From assembly GCF_000172175.1 (NCBI RefSeq), contig NZ_ABJL02000001.1, positions 62,001 through 126,000 on the forward strand: 64,000 bases of DNA, in the 5' to 3' direction. The translations under genes were made by a program, and so were the position numbers. Positions 10,040 through 18,713 of the stretch are shown piece after piece. The stretch's first letter is position 1; every line of letters starts with the position of its first letter. The DNA is from Bacteroides intestinalis DSM 17393 (GTDB lineage: Bacteria; Bacteroidota; Bacteroidia; Bacteroidales; Bacteroidaceae). The notes under the pieces are model-generated. The model worked only from the letters and a program-made list of their open reading frames with translations. It was not told the origin of the DNA and did no database searches.

Positions 10040-11755
10040 ATGAAAAATCAGAAAACAATGAAAACGAAATATTTCAAGTTAGCAAGTATATGTTTGGTAT
10101 CTTTCTTCCTTCTTTCTTCTTGTCTGGGAGATTTGGATACATTGCCTTTGGACGACAATGAGTTGGTGGGCGAGAAGGTTTATTCTACGCCTGAGGGATA
10201 CATCGGAGTATTGGCAAAGTGTTATGCCAGTCTTATCCAGACCGGACAAAAGGGTGGTGATGGCGGAAACGGTGACGTGCCGGGTATTGATGAAGGTTAT
10301 AGTGGTTATACACGTGCTCTGTTCTATTTGCAAGAGGCTTGTACGGATGAGATCGTTTTCCATTCCGGTGGCAGTCATGGAAGTTTGTCACTGTTGTATA
10401 TGAACTGGGACCCTTCGACAAAGATTATTTGCTATTCATATTATCGTCTGTATATGGCCATTAACTACTGTAATGAGTTCTTGCGCGAAAGTGCGGAAGG
10501 GAAGCTGAAAGCCCGTGGTGTATATGATGCTTTGCAGGCTGAAATGCCTTATTACCGTGCCGAAGCACGCTTCATCCGTGCTTATTGCTACAGCATGATT
10601 TGCGACTTGTACGGTTCGGGTCCCTTCATTGATGAAACGATGGATGTAGGTACGATTCCCCATCAGAAGACCCGCCAGGAAATCTACGACTATGTGGTTT
10701 CCGAAACGGAAGAACTGACAACCTTGCTGAAAGAACCGAAGCGGAATGAGTATGGCCGTGTGGATCGTGTGTCGGCTTGGTTTCTTCTGGCACGTGTCTA
10801 TCTGAATGCCGAAACATGGGTAGGCAAGAATGAATATACCAATGCTTATAAATATGCCAGGAAAGTGATTACGGAAGGTAATTATCCGTTGGCTTCCGAT
10901 TATCGTCACATCTTCCTGGCAGATAACAATACTTGCTCCGAAATCATCTGGCCTTTGGTACAAGATGCTGACTATGCACAGAGCAGTGCCGGAACCAACT
11001 TCCTGATTAAAGCATTGATGAATGGTCCGATGGATAGCTATGTAAAAACCGGAGTAGGTAGCCGTGGTTGGGGTAATGCCCGTGTGAAGGTGGCGCTTGT
11101 AGATAAGTTTGATGAGGCTGACCAAACCTTCTATGAAAATGATCCCTGGGGAGATAATAAGAAGGATAAGCGTGCACAGTTCTTTACCATCGGCCATACA
11201 AAGGAAACCTGGGTAGAAGGTAAGGCTTTCCAGAAGACGTTTGAGAATGGTTATGCGTGCATCAAATGGAGAAATGTAACCAGGGACCGTAAGGAATTGG
11301 TAGATGGCGGTACTAAGTATTCGTCTGTAGACCTCCCGATGTTCCGTACGGCAGATGCTTACCTGATGGCTGCTGAGGCTATTCTTCGCGGGGCCGCGGA
11401 AGGCACACGTGCTGAGGCATTGGGTTATGTGAATGAAATCAGAGACCGTGCTTATATGTCCGGCAGCTATGGTGGTGGGGTATCCGGTCGTATTACCGAC
11501 GGTCAGTTGAATCTGGATTTCATTCTGGATGAAAGAGCCCGTGAGATGAATATGGAGTTGGTGCGTCGCACAGACCTGATCCGCTTCGGCAAATTCACAA
11601 AAGGATATAACTGGGATTGGAAAGGTAGCAGTGACGGTGAAGTTGGTACGTATGTGGGTAAAGATGTGAACGATAAGTACAAATTGTATCCCATTCCGCA
11701 GGATGAGTTTACCACGAACCCGTATCTGACACAGAATCCGGATTATCAGAAATAA
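10040..11755 (+). CDS. SusD/RagB family nutrient-binding outer-membrane lipoprotein
   Basis: Partner of the SusC receptor encoded immediately upstream. The lipoprotein signal ends at a lipobox (LLSSC) with the cysteine near residue 28 counted from the ATG at 10040; a second ATG at 10058 would give a shorter, more usual signal peptide and is equally plausible. SusD features: 'EMPYYRAEARFIRAYCYSMI', 'GRVDRVSAWFLLARVYLNAE', 'FRTADAYLMAAEAILRG', 'NLDFILDERAREMNMELVRR' and a C-terminal 'LYPIPQDEFTTNPYLTQNP'. At 571 residues it is a normal size. It is co-transcribed with the phosphatase gene 27 bp downstream. Confidence 0.95.
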   Translation: MKNQKTMKTKYFKLASICLVSFFLLSSCLGDLDTLPLDDNELVGEKVYSTPEGYIGVLAKCYASLIQTGQKGGDGGNGDVPGIDEGYSGYTRALFYLQEACTDEIVFHSGGSHGSLSLLYMNWDPSTKIICYSYYRLYMAINYCNEFLRESAEGKLKARGVYDALQAEMPYYRAEARFIRAYCYSMICDLYGSGPFIDETMDVGTIPHQKTRQEIYDYVVSETEELTTLLKEPKRNEYGRVDRVSAWFLLARVYLNAETWVGKNEYTNAYKYARKVITEGNYPLASDYRHIFLADNNTCSEIIWPLVQDADYAQSSAGTNFLIKALMNGPMDSYVKTGVGSRGWGNARVKVALVDKFDEADQTFYENDPWGDNKKDKRAQFFTIGHTKETWVEGKAFQKTFENGYACIKWRNVTRDRKELVDGGTKYSSVDLPMFRTADAYLMAAEAILRGAAEGTRAEALGYVNEIRDRAYMSGSYGGGVSGRITDGQLNLDFILDERAREMNMELVRRTDLIRFGKFTKGYNWDWKGSSDGEVGTYVGKDVNDKYKLYPIPQDEFTTNPYLTQNPDYQK

Positions 11756-11782
11756 AGAAAACAATTAAATAACAACTTGTTT

Positions 11783-13078
11783 ATGAGAATGAAACGAACT
11801 CTTTTTTCAATCGTCCTGTTAGCTGCTTTTGCTGTGCAAGGCTTATATGCACAAGCTACACGCGAAGAAATCTTCAATGATATTGCAACGACAGGTGGTG
11901 TATATTACGCTTACCCAGGTCCTTCGGGCGTCCAGACCAAGGCGCCGAAAGGTTATGAACCGTTCTATATCAGCCATTATGGCCGTCATGGTTCCCGCTG
12001 GCTGATTGCGGATGAAGACTACGTCCGTGTAATGGAAGTCTTTGAGAAAGCCCACGCAGCCGGAGCATTAACCGATTTGGGCGAAGACGTCCGTAAGCGT
12101 CTGGACATTGTCTGGGCAGATGCCAAAGGACACGGCGGCGACCTCAGTCCGGTAGGAGTGAAGCAGCAACGAGGCATTGCCGAACGTATGTATCAGGCAT
12201 TCCCCGAAGTATTTAAAGGTGAACCGCAAATGTCTGCCCGCTCTACCGTAGTTATCCGTTGCGTACTCAGCATGGATGCATTCTGCGAACGGCTGAAGGA
12301 ATTCAACCCGAAGATGCAGATTGAGCGTGAATCCAGCAATAAGTATATGGATTACCTGAATTTCCATACACAGGAAGCTATGAAGTTTACTTCACGCAAA
12401 GGTCCCTGGTATGAGGAATTTCGTAAGTTCGAAGAAGAACATGTCCGTCCGGAACGTCTGATGAATACACTGTTCAATAGCAAAGAGTATATTCGTAAGA
12501 ATGTAAATCCTGAAGAACTGATGCGCGGTCTGTATTGGGTTGCTTCTGATATGCAGAACGTGGAACCGGAGGTCTGTTTTTATGATATCTTTGAGAAGCA
12601 GGAATTGTTTGATATCTGGCAGATACATAATTATAAGAACTATGTATGCGACGGCCCTTCACCCATGACGAACGGACTGATGCTGGCAAACGCCAAATCT
12701 CTGGTCGAGAATATCATGGACTCGGCAGACGCGGCGATTGCCTCCGGTACAAACTCGGCTACTTTCCGCTTCGGACACGACGGTAATGTGATTCCTCTAG
12801 TGGGCTTGCTGAGACTAGAGAACTGCTATAATGAAGAGTCCGATCCGGCCAAATTCTATCAGGCATGGTGTAACTTCAAAATGGTGCCTATGGCTGCCAA
12901 TGTGCAGATTGTTTTCTTCCGTAAGAAAGGCAGTGCAGACGATATTATCGTGAAGTTCATGCTGAACGAGAAAGAAGTGAGTATTCCGGTGAAGACCGAC
13001 ATCGCTCCTTTCTATCACTGGAAGGACGTCAGGGCATTCTACAAAGACCTGCTGTCCCAACTGCCGGATAGACCGTAA
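11783..13078 (+). CDS. Histidine acid phosphatase family protein (MINPP/phytase-like)
   Basis: Secreted member of histidine phosphatase clan branch 2, which contains phytases, MINPP and acid phosphatases. I chose ATG 11783 (ATG 11789 is also possible); a signal peptide ends at LYAQ. The phosphate-accepting motif is R68-H-G-S-R72 ('HYGRHGSRW'), and the distal motif is 'FRFGHDGNVIP', giving the His-Asp proton-donor pair. It is 431 residues, in the range of bacterial MINPP proteins, but the distal motif is HD rather than the HAE described for MINPP. It is the third gene of a SusC/SusD operon, which suggests that the locus captures a phosphorylated ligand; inositol phosphate or phosphorylated glycan is inference only. 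Confidence 0.85.
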   Translation: MRMKRTLFSIVLLAAFAVQGLYAQATREEIFNDIATTGGVYYAYPGPSGVQTKAPKGYEPFYISHYGRHGSRWLIADEDYVRVMEVFEKAHAAGALTDLGEDVRKRLDIVWADAKGHGGDLSPVGVKQQRGIAERMYQAFPEVFKGEPQMSARSTVVIRCVLSMDAFCERLKEFNPKMQIERESSNKYMDYLNFHTQEAMKFTSRKGPWYEEFRKFEEEHVRPERLMNTLFNSKEYIRKNVNPEELMRGLYWVASDMQNVEPEVCFYDIFEKQELFDIWQIHNYKNYVCDGPSPMTNGLMLANAKSLVENIMDSADAAIASGTNSATFRFGHDGNVIPLVGLLRLENCYNEESDPAKFYQAWCNFKMVPMAANVQIVFFRKKGSADDIIVKFMLNEKEVSIPVKTDIAPFYHWKDVRAFYKDLLSQLPDRP

Positions 13079-13099
13079 ATCATAAGGAATACGGAATAA

Positions 13100-13193
13100 A
13101 ACGCAAATTACACAGGTTACGCAACTTCTTTCAGGCCTCCTATCGGTTGCCTTATATAAGACGAAAAATTGCGTAATTTGTGTAATTTGCGTT
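13100..13193 (+). repeat. 25-bp inverted repeat with 44-nt loop between phosphatase gene and ispF
   Basis: The arms at 13100-13124 and 13169-13193 are reverse complements at 23 of 25 positions (core gcaaattacaca / tgtgtaatttgc). The + strand transcript after the phosphatase stop would form a long hairpin. A T run (gcttttttt) follows only 20 bp later, so it could help termination. No copy was seen elsewhere in the window. Confidence 0.75.
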
Positions 13194-13264
13194 CTGTCTT
13201 TATCCCCCACTTGCTTTTTTTCCGTACTTTCGTGCATTCATCCAATAAATTAAAGAAGAACGAT

Positions 13265-13744
13265 ATGAAAATACGTGTAGGCTTTGGCTTCGATGTACAC
13301 CGGTTGGTGGCAGGGCGCGAACTTTGGTTAGGCGGTATCCGTCTGGAACATGAGAAAGGATTACTTGGACATTCGGATGCCGATGTGCTGATCCATACCA
13401 TTTGTGATGCCTTGCTGGGAGCCGCCAATATGCGTGATATCGGTTATCATTTTCCCGATACCGCGGGAGAGTTCAAGGACATAGACAGCAAAATATTACT
13501 GAAGAAAACCGTAGAACTGATTGCAACCAAAGGCTATTCCGTGGGCAACATTGATGCAACCATATGTGCGGAACGCCCCAAACTGAAATCCCATATTCCC
13601 GCCATGCAGCAGACGCTTGCCAAAGTAATGGGAATAGATGAAGACGACATCTCCATCAAAGCTACTACTACGGAAAAGCTTGGCTTTACCGGTCGCGAAG
13701 AAGGTATCTCTGCTTATGCAACAGTCCTGATTACTAAAGAATAA
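13265..13744 (+). CDS. ispF: 2-C-methyl-D-erythritol 2,4-cyclodiphosphate synthase
   Basis: IspF converts CDP-methylerythritol 2-phosphate to the cyclic diphosphate with release of CMP in the MEP isoprenoid pathway, in the cytoplasm. The 159-residue protein starts MKIRVGFGFDVHRL, with zinc ligands D10 and H12, then 'LLGHSDADVLIHTICDALLG' with the third ligand His, and 'AICAERPKLKSHIPAM'-type and 'IKATTTEKLGFTGREEG' motifs typical of IspF. The start at 13265 is chosen because the family begins two residues before the conserved IRVG; the frame stays open further upstream but that part is non-coding repeat. A weak promoter-like TACTTTCG is at 13225. No other MEP gene is nearby. Confidence 0.97.
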   Translation: MKIRVGFGFDVHRLVAGRELWLGGIRLEHEKGLLGHSDADVLIHTICDALLGAANMRDIGYHFPDTAGEFKDIDSKILLKKTVELIATKGYSVGNIDATICAERPKLKSHIPAMQQTLAKVMGIDEDDISIKATTTEKLGFTGREEGISAYATVLITKE

Positions 13745-13784
13745 TTGATTCTGACCTAATAACTACCTAAAACTAATCACTAAC

Positions 13785-14801
13785 ATGAAGAGAATCTCTT
13801 TAACCCTTTGTCTGGCTTTTCTGACAGTTCTGTTCTGCCAGGCACAGGTTGCCTCCTTAAAGTTTAACAAGAACGGAGAGTTTAAAATCGTCCAGTTTAC
13901 CGACATCCACTTCAAGTATGGTAATCCTGCTTCGGATATTGCTTTGAAGCGTATCAATGAAGTGCTTGATGCCGAACGTCCCGACTTGGTTGTTTTCACA
14001 GGAGATGTGGTTTATGCCGCACCTGCGGATACGGCTATGCGAACCGTGCTTGCCTGTGCTTCTTCCCGCAAGCTGCCTTTTGCTGTTACTTTCGGTAACC
14101 ATGATAATGAACAAGGTAAAACCCATGCCGAGCTCTATGATATCATCCGGTCCATGCCTTACAACATTCAGCCCGATCGCGGAACAGTCGAATCTCCCGA
14201 TTACGTTCTTGTAGTAAAGTCTTCGGATGGTAAGAAAGATGCCTCTGTGCTCTATTGCCTCGACTCTCATTCGTATTCCAAGCTGCCCGATGTGAAAGGG
14301 TACGATTGGCTCACGTTCGATCAGGTAAACTGGTATCGTCAACAAAGTGCAGCTTTTACCGCTAAGAATGATGGGAAACCTTTGCCTGCTTTGGCATTTT
14401 TCCACATCCCCTTGCCCGAATATAATGAAGCGGCTTCCGATGAGAATGCTATTCTCTATGGTACGCGTATGGAAAAAGCTTGTGCACCTGCTATTAATAC
14501 CGGTATGTTTGCTGCTATGAAAGAGGCGGGCGACGTAATGGGTACTTTTGTCGGTCATGACCATGATAATGATTATTCAGTCATGTGGAAAGGTATCGTA
14601 CTGGCCTATGGACGCTTCACTGGCGGTAATACGGAGTATAATCACCTTTCAAACGGTGCCCGTGTGATTGTATTGAAGGAGGGAGAACGCACCTTTACTT
14701 CCTGGATACACCTGAAAGGCGGCGAGTTGATAGATAAGACCGTTTATCCTGACAGTTACATGAAAGACGACTGGCGTAAACGTCCGTTGGTTACGGAATA
14801 A
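13785..14801 (+). CDS. Secreted metallophosphoesterase (calcineurin-like)
   Basis: Calcineurin-fold phosphohydrolase with a signal peptide (MKRISLTLCLAFLTVLFCQAQ). The full set of metal-binding motifs is present: 'FTDIH' (D-x-H), 'VVFTGDVVY' (G-D), 'FGNHDNE' (G-N-H-D), 'FFHIPLPEY' (His) and 'VGHDHDNDY' (G-H-D-H). The arrangement resembles the fungal/bacterial Dcr2-like purple acid phosphatase group; at 338 residues it is single-domain. It is predicted to act in the periplasm or outside the cell on a phosphomonoester or diester. It lies 700 bp downstream of the histidine phosphatase, separated by ispF. Confidence 0.88.
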   Translation: MKRISLTLCLAFLTVLFCQAQVASLKFNKNGEFKIVQFTDIHFKYGNPASDIALKRINEVLDAERPDLVVFTGDVVYAAPADTAMRTVLACASSRKLPFAVTFGNHDNEQGKTHAELYDIIRSMPYNIQPDRGTVESPDYVLVVKSSDGKKDASVLYCLDSHSYSKLPDVKGYDWLTFDQVNWYRQQSAAFTAKNDGKPLPALAFFHIPLPEYNEAASDENAILYGTRMEKACAPAINTGMFAAMKEAGDVMGTFVGHDHDNDYSVMWKGIVLAYGRFTGGNTEYNHLSNGARVIVLKEGERTFTSWIHLKGGELIDKTVYPDSYMKDDWRKRPLVTE

Positions 14802-14903
14802 CCCTTCTGATAAGAACTCCTTACATGTCATGCAAAAGATGCCACCTTTCGTTTTGAATAAATGATAATTTCATTAGTTTTGCTGCAAGAAAAAGAAATT
14901 TAT

Positions 14904-15959
14904 ATGGATAAGATAAAAACAGGATTGGTCGCTTTCGGAATGTCGGGGCAGGTGTTTCATGCTCCTTTTATTTCCACCAATCCCCATTTTGAGTTGACTG
15001 CGATTACGGAACGCAGCAAGGAATTGTCGAAGGTGAAATATCCACAATCCCGTATTGTGCGTAGTTTTGAAGAATTAATAGGGATGGAGGAGCTGGAACT
15101 GGTTGTTGTAAATACTCCGGATAGTTCCCATTATGAATATGCCCGTCGTGCTCTCGAAGGCGGAAAGCATGTTATTGTGGAAAAGCCTTTCACTACTACC
15201 GTAGAAGAAGGGGAAGAACTTGTGGCTCTTGCTGCGGAAAAAGGGTTAACCCTGAGCGTTTACCAGAATCGCCGTTGGGATTGCGACTTCCTGACCGTGA
15301 AAGAAATATTGGACAAAGGTCTGTTAGGTCGTTTGGTAGAATTTGAATCCACCTTTCCCCGTTACCGGAATTTCATCAAACCCAATACCTGGAAAGAAAC
15401 CGGGGAGAGTGGCGGAGGCCTGACTTATAATCTGGGTGCCCACGTCATAGATCAGGCTGTGCAGTTGTTCGGTATGCCCGAAGCTGTATTTGCCGATATT
15501 GCAACTTTGCGTACCGGTGGTAAAGTGGATGATTACTTCATTATCCACTTACTGAAACCTGCCCATGCGCCGGAAGTGAAGATTACACTGAAAGCCAGTT
15601 ATCTGATGTGTGAGAATGAACCTCGCTTTGTACTTCATGGCACGGAAGGTTCGTATGTGAAGTACGGTCTTGATCCTCAGGAAGCAGATCTAACTAAAGG
15701 CATACTGCCGGATACTCCGCATTGGGGAGAGGAAGATAAATCCCAGTGGGGAATACTTCATACGGAAAAGAATGGGGATGTGGTGCGTGAATCCTATCCA
15801 ACCCTTCCCGGTAACTATGCTGCTTTCTATGAGAATATTTATCAGCATGTCCGTAAAGGAGAGGTCTTGCAAAGTGATGCTCGCGGAGTTCTTGGTGTTA
15901 TCCGGCTGATTGAAGCGGCTTGGGAAAGTAGTCGGACAGGAAGTGTTATCAGATTATAA
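14904..15959 (+). CDS. Gfo/Idh/MocA family NAD(P)-dependent oxidoreductase (YdgJ/IolW-like)
   Basis: Cytoplasmic two-domain dehydrogenase. The N-terminal Rossmann fold starts 'KTGLVAFGMSGQVFHAPFI', a pattern typical of the YdgJ/IolW (scyllo-inositol dehydrogenase-like) branch. The catalytic lysine lies in 'VEKPFTTT' and the C-terminal substrate domain has 'GGGLTYNLGAHVIDQAVQLFG' with the conserved His-Asp. ATG 14904 is preferred over 14862 because the family begins at MDKIKTGL; it gives 351 residues. thiD follows 8 bp after the stop, so the two are probably co-transcribed. The substrate is unproven; an inositol or sugar is the likeliest class. Confidence 0.87.
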   Translation: MDKIKTGLVAFGMSGQVFHAPFISTNPHFELTAITERSKELSKVKYPQSRIVRSFEELIGMEELELVVVNTPDSSHYEYARRALEGGKHVIVEKPFTTTVEEGEELVALAAEKGLTLSVYQNRRWDCDFLTVKEILDKGLLGRLVEFESTFPRYRNFIKPNTWKETGESGGGLTYNLGAHVIDQAVQLFGMPEAVFADIATLRTGGKVDDYFIIHLLKPAHAPEVKITLKASYLMCENEPRFVLHGTEGSYVKYGLDPQEADLTKGILPDTPHWGEEDKSQWGILHTEKNGDVVRESYPTLPGNYAAFYENIYQHVRKGEVLQSDARGVLGVIRLIEAAWESSRTGSVIRL

Positions 15960-15967
15960 CCTGACTT

Positions 15968-16786
15968 ATGGATAAAAAAGCGATTGTTCTTTCCGTTGCC
16001 GGTTCCGACAGTTCCGGTGGTGCAGGCATACAGGCGGATATAAAGACTATCTCCGCATTGGGCGGATATGCTGCTACGGCAATCACTGCAATCACTGTGC
16101 AGAATACATTAGGTGTGCAAGCTGTGCATCCTGTGCCGGCAGAACTGGTAGGTAAGCAGATGCAGGCCGTGATGGAAGATTTACGGCCGGATGCCATTAA
16201 GATAGGTATGACCGGAAATGTGGAGATTATTAGTGAAATAGCACGGTTGTTACATCAATATTCACCCCAGCAGGTGGTTCTCGATCCGGTAATGGTTTCT
16301 ACCAGTGGGCACAATCTGATGACGGATGAGGCAGTGGAAGCTATTTGCACGCTATTGCTTCCGGAAGTGTCTCTTGTTACTCCTAATTTACACGAAACAG
16401 AAGTTCTGCTACAGCAACCTGTTCATACGGTTGATGAAATGGAGGGTGCTGCATGCCGCTTGTTTGAAAAGTATCACTGTGCCTTTCTTATTAAAGGAGG
16501 TCATTTGAAGGGTAATGAAATGTGTGATGTGCTTTATGATGGAAATCAACTGAATATCTTTGGTAGCAATCGCATCCGTTCCGGCAATCTGCATGGTACA
16601 GGGTGTACACTTTCATCTGCAATTGCTACATTCCTGGCACAAGGAGCATCTTTGTATGAAGCTGTGGAGCAAGCCAAGGAATACATTTCTTGTGCTATCG
16701 AAGCCGGAAAAGATTTGCATATAGGGCAGGGGAATGGTCCTTTATGGCATTTCCCGTCTTTGATAAGTCCTGTAAATAACAAATAA
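15968..16786 (+). CDS. thiD: Hydroxymethylpyrimidine/phosphomethylpyrimidine kinase
   Basis: ThiD phosphorylates HMP and HMP-phosphate with ATP to give HMP pyrophosphate for thiamin synthesis. The 272-residue ribokinase-fold protein opens 'IVLSVAGSDSSGGAGIQADI', the canonical ThiD start, and has 'DAIKIGMTGN', 'VVLDPVMVSTSGHNLM' and the C-terminal catalytic/anion-hole segment 'GNLHGTGCTLSSAIAT'. It lies between the Gfo/Idh/MocA gene (8 bp upstream) and a ThiE/TenI-like gene (4 bp downstream), apart from the riboswitch-controlled thi operon at 18.8-22.3 kb, and no TPP riboswitch precedes it. It completes the pyrimidine branch with ThiC. Confidence 0.96.
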   Translation: MDKKAIVLSVAGSDSSGGAGIQADIKTISALGGYAATAITAITVQNTLGVQAVHPVPAELVGKQMQAVMEDLRPDAIKIGMTGNVEIISEIARLLHQYSPQQVVLDPVMVSTSGHNLMTDEAVEAICTLLLPEVSLVTPNLHETEVLLQQPVHTVDEMEGAACRLFEKYHCAFLIKGGHLKGNEMCDVLYDGNQLNIFGSNRIRSGNLHGTGCTLSSAIATFLAQGASLYEAVEQAKEYISCAIEAGKDLHIGQGNGPLWHFPSLISPVNNK

Positions 16787-16790
16787 AGAC

Positions 16791-17393
16791 ATGAAACTCA
16801 TTATCATTACATCTCCGGACTTTCTTCCGGGTGAGGCGCGTATCCTCACTGAACTTTTTAAGGCAGGACTGGATTTATTGCATTTACGTAAGCCGGAGGC
16901 TGAAATCTATGAAGTGGAAAGTCTTCTACAGGAAATCCCGATGGAATATAGAAGCCGGATTGTTATTCATGACTTCTTCCTTCTGAAAGAGAAGTATTCT
17001 TTAGGAGGGATTCACCTGAATTCCCGTCATCCGGAAGCACCTGAAAATTACCATGGACTATTAAGTCGTGCCTGTCATAGCTTGGAAGAGGTGGAAACCA
17101 CAACACCTCGGTTTGATTATGTACTCATGAGCCCCGTTTACGACAGTATTTCCAAACAAGGATATCGTTCGGGCTATTCAACAGAGGCACTGAGACAAGC
17201 GCAAGAAAAAGGCATTATCAATGAAAAAGTGATTGCTCTGGGTGGGATCAGTGAAGCAAACCTTGCAGAAATCAAATCTTTAGGTTTCGGTGGTGCTACT
17301 TTATTGGGCGATATTTGGAATCGTTATCATGCATGGGAAGACACCGAACAACTGCTTACCCATTTCAGAAAACTGAAACATTGTGCAGAATAA
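16791..17393 (+). CDS. ThiE/TenI-like thiamin phosphate synthase paralogue
   Basis: A TIM-barrel protein of the ThiE/TenI family, 200 residues, cytoplasmic. Family landmarks are 'LDLLHLRKPEAE', 'IVIHDFFLL', 'GGIHLN', 'YVLMSPVYDSISKQGY' and 'IALGGISEANL'. Compared with the ThiE encoded at 21.5-22.1 kb, which has 'QLRMKD' and 'IDDRVD', this one has HLRKP and IHDFF, so the lysine of the RxK motif and the IDD metal/pyrophosphate motif are altered. It may be a TenI-like protein or a diverged synthase. Co-transcription with thiD (4 bp gap) supports a thiamin or salvage role. Exact activity unresolved. Confidence 0.75.
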   Translation: MKLIIITSPDFLPGEARILTELFKAGLDLLHLRKPEAEIYEVESLLQEIPMEYRSRIVIHDFFLLKEKYSLGGIHLNSRHPEAPENYHGLLSRACHSLEEVETTTPRFDYVLMSPVYDSISKQGYRSGYSTEALRQAQEKGIINEKVIALGGISEANLAEIKSLGFGGATLLGDIWNRYHAWEDTEQLLTHFRKLKHCAE

Positions 17394-17427
17394 TCTTTTT
17401 CTTTCCATGAAAAGGGTAGCCGGTTTC

Positions 17428-18561
17428 TTATTTGAAGTATAATTTAATGAGGCAAGGGTTATCATCCTCCTGCCGGGACATCAATTTCTGATATTCTTCC
17501 GGAGCCAATACGGATTGATACGCTTCGAATTCTTCATTGAAAGAAAACTGCATGATATATCCATCTTCAAAAGCTTCCGGCCTGATCAGTATACCCTCTT
17601 GGGTGTCCTTGAATAAGAAACTCTTTCCATCGCTCTTCCGGTAAAAAAGATTTTTTAAAGTCAGATTCGGAAACCAACCGTATGATAATCCGGCATAAAA
17701 GAACTTTTCATTCTGATATTGTGATCTTAGTAAATAAGGTATCGCATTCTCTTTCAGATATTGGGTTAGAAGCCGTCCTTCTTCTGCCTGATTGTCATCG
17801 GTAAAAGTAAATTTATAGCTGGAGATATCGATGTTGTCTTCGCCAAAATTCCATTTATAAGCTAATAGCAGGCTATCTTCCGTAATTTCATAGACCTCAT
17901 TATCGTGAAAAGCAGGAGCAAAGTAGCTTTTCTTATGATAAGTATAGAAATTACCCGGTGCTACGGAATTCAGAATGCGTGGTCCTTTCCATAAATTGTT
18001 CACTTCTTCTCCGGTATCTGCTTTCACAATGGTGATACACGGTTCGTCGCTGCCATTGGGAATTGTCCATGTTATGATTTTGTCTCCCATCGCTACCATA
18101 GACTGGTAATTACTTTTATCCGGTAATCGTATCTGCTTAATGAATTGCCCTTCCAGATCATAAACATATAAACTACCGAAAGGTGAAAGCAACTTTACCT
18201 GTTTCCGGCTTTCATCCACAATCATGTCATAAACTTCCCGATACTCTCCGGGACCTTGTCCTTTTTTGCCGATAGTGTGCAGGAAGTGTCCTTCGTCATC
18301 GAATACAAATACCTGGAAACTTTTCCAGTCGAGGATATAGTTTCTGTTGTTACCGGTAGTGACTTTTACAGGGGCTCTCAGCAGACAACTATCTGTAGTT
18401 TCCAGGGGAATTACCTGAATACTGTCAAAAATTTCATGTATGGATAGTGTCGAGGGCTGCAGATCTGCCTGTAAAATATTATTTTGAGTATTACTACCCG
18501 TATTATTATTCCTGCATGAGGCTAGTAATATACTTACTGCTAAAAAGAAGAAATATTTCAT
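17428..18561 (-). CDS. 6-bladed beta-propeller lipoprotein
   Basis: Predicted periplasmic or outer-membrane lipoprotein: signal peptide with lipobox LLASC (Cys16) then a low-complexity Asn/Thr linker. The remainder contains NHL/6-bladed-propeller-type blades, e.g. 'FVFDDEGHFLHTIGKKGQGPGEYREVYDM' (a typical blade of this Bacteroidales family, near 78-106) and 'LYVYDLEGQFIKQI'. The family is abundant in Bacteroides and without an assigned reaction; it probably binds a ligand. It is transcribed alone and converges on the ThiE/TenI-like gene with only 34 bp between the stops. A palindromic promoter region lies upstream at 18611-18632. Confidence 0.8.
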   Translation of the reverse strand: MKYFFFLAVSILLASCRNNNTGSNTQNNILQADLQPSTLSIHEIFDSIQVIPLETTDSCLLRAPVKVTTGNNRNYILDWKSFQVFVFDDEGHFLHTIGKKGQGPGEYREVYDMIVDESRKQVKLLSPFGSLYVYDLEGQFIKQIRLPDKSNYQSMVAMGDKIITWTIPNGSDEPCITIVKADTGEEVNNLWKGPRILNSVAPGNFYTYHKKSYFAPAFHDNEVYEITEDSLLLAYKWNFGEDNIDISSYKFTFTDDNQAEEGRLLTQYLKENAIPYLLRSQYQNEKFFYAGLSYGWFPNLTLKNLFYRKSDGKSFLFKDTQEGILIRPEAFEDGYIMQFSFNEEFEAYQSVLAPEEYQKLMSRQEDDNPCLIKLYFK

Positions 18562-18610
18562 GATGTGTCAGTAATAAATTTGCTAAATATTTATCAAAGT
18601 GTTCGTAGGA

Positions 18611-18632
18611 AACAAAATTATATAATTTTGTT
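18611..18632. promoter_or_regulatory. 22-bp perfect palindrome covering a -7 box
   Basis: AACAAAATTAT followed by its exact reverse complement. Each half contains a TAATTTTG box, one per strand. The minus-strand box at 18620-18613 lies 52 bp upstream of the beta-propeller ATG and fits as its promoter. The symmetry could reflect a dimeric regulator site or simply back-to-back promoter boxes. Confidence 0.5.
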
Positions 18633-18713
18633 GTTCATTGATAATTTCTGCCGGAGAAAATAACACCTGATAAGAAAAATAGATTTAGCAAGGTCACAAA
18701 AGGATAAAACAAT

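Noticed and set aside
11777..11785. TTG start for the histidine phosphatase gene
   Set aside because: ATG codons at 11783 and 11789 give a normal signal peptide; the same reasoning rejects the TTG at 31710 for mnmA.
13169..13264. Upstream extension of ispF
   Set aside because: It translates the right arm of the inverted repeat and lacks any IspF similarity.
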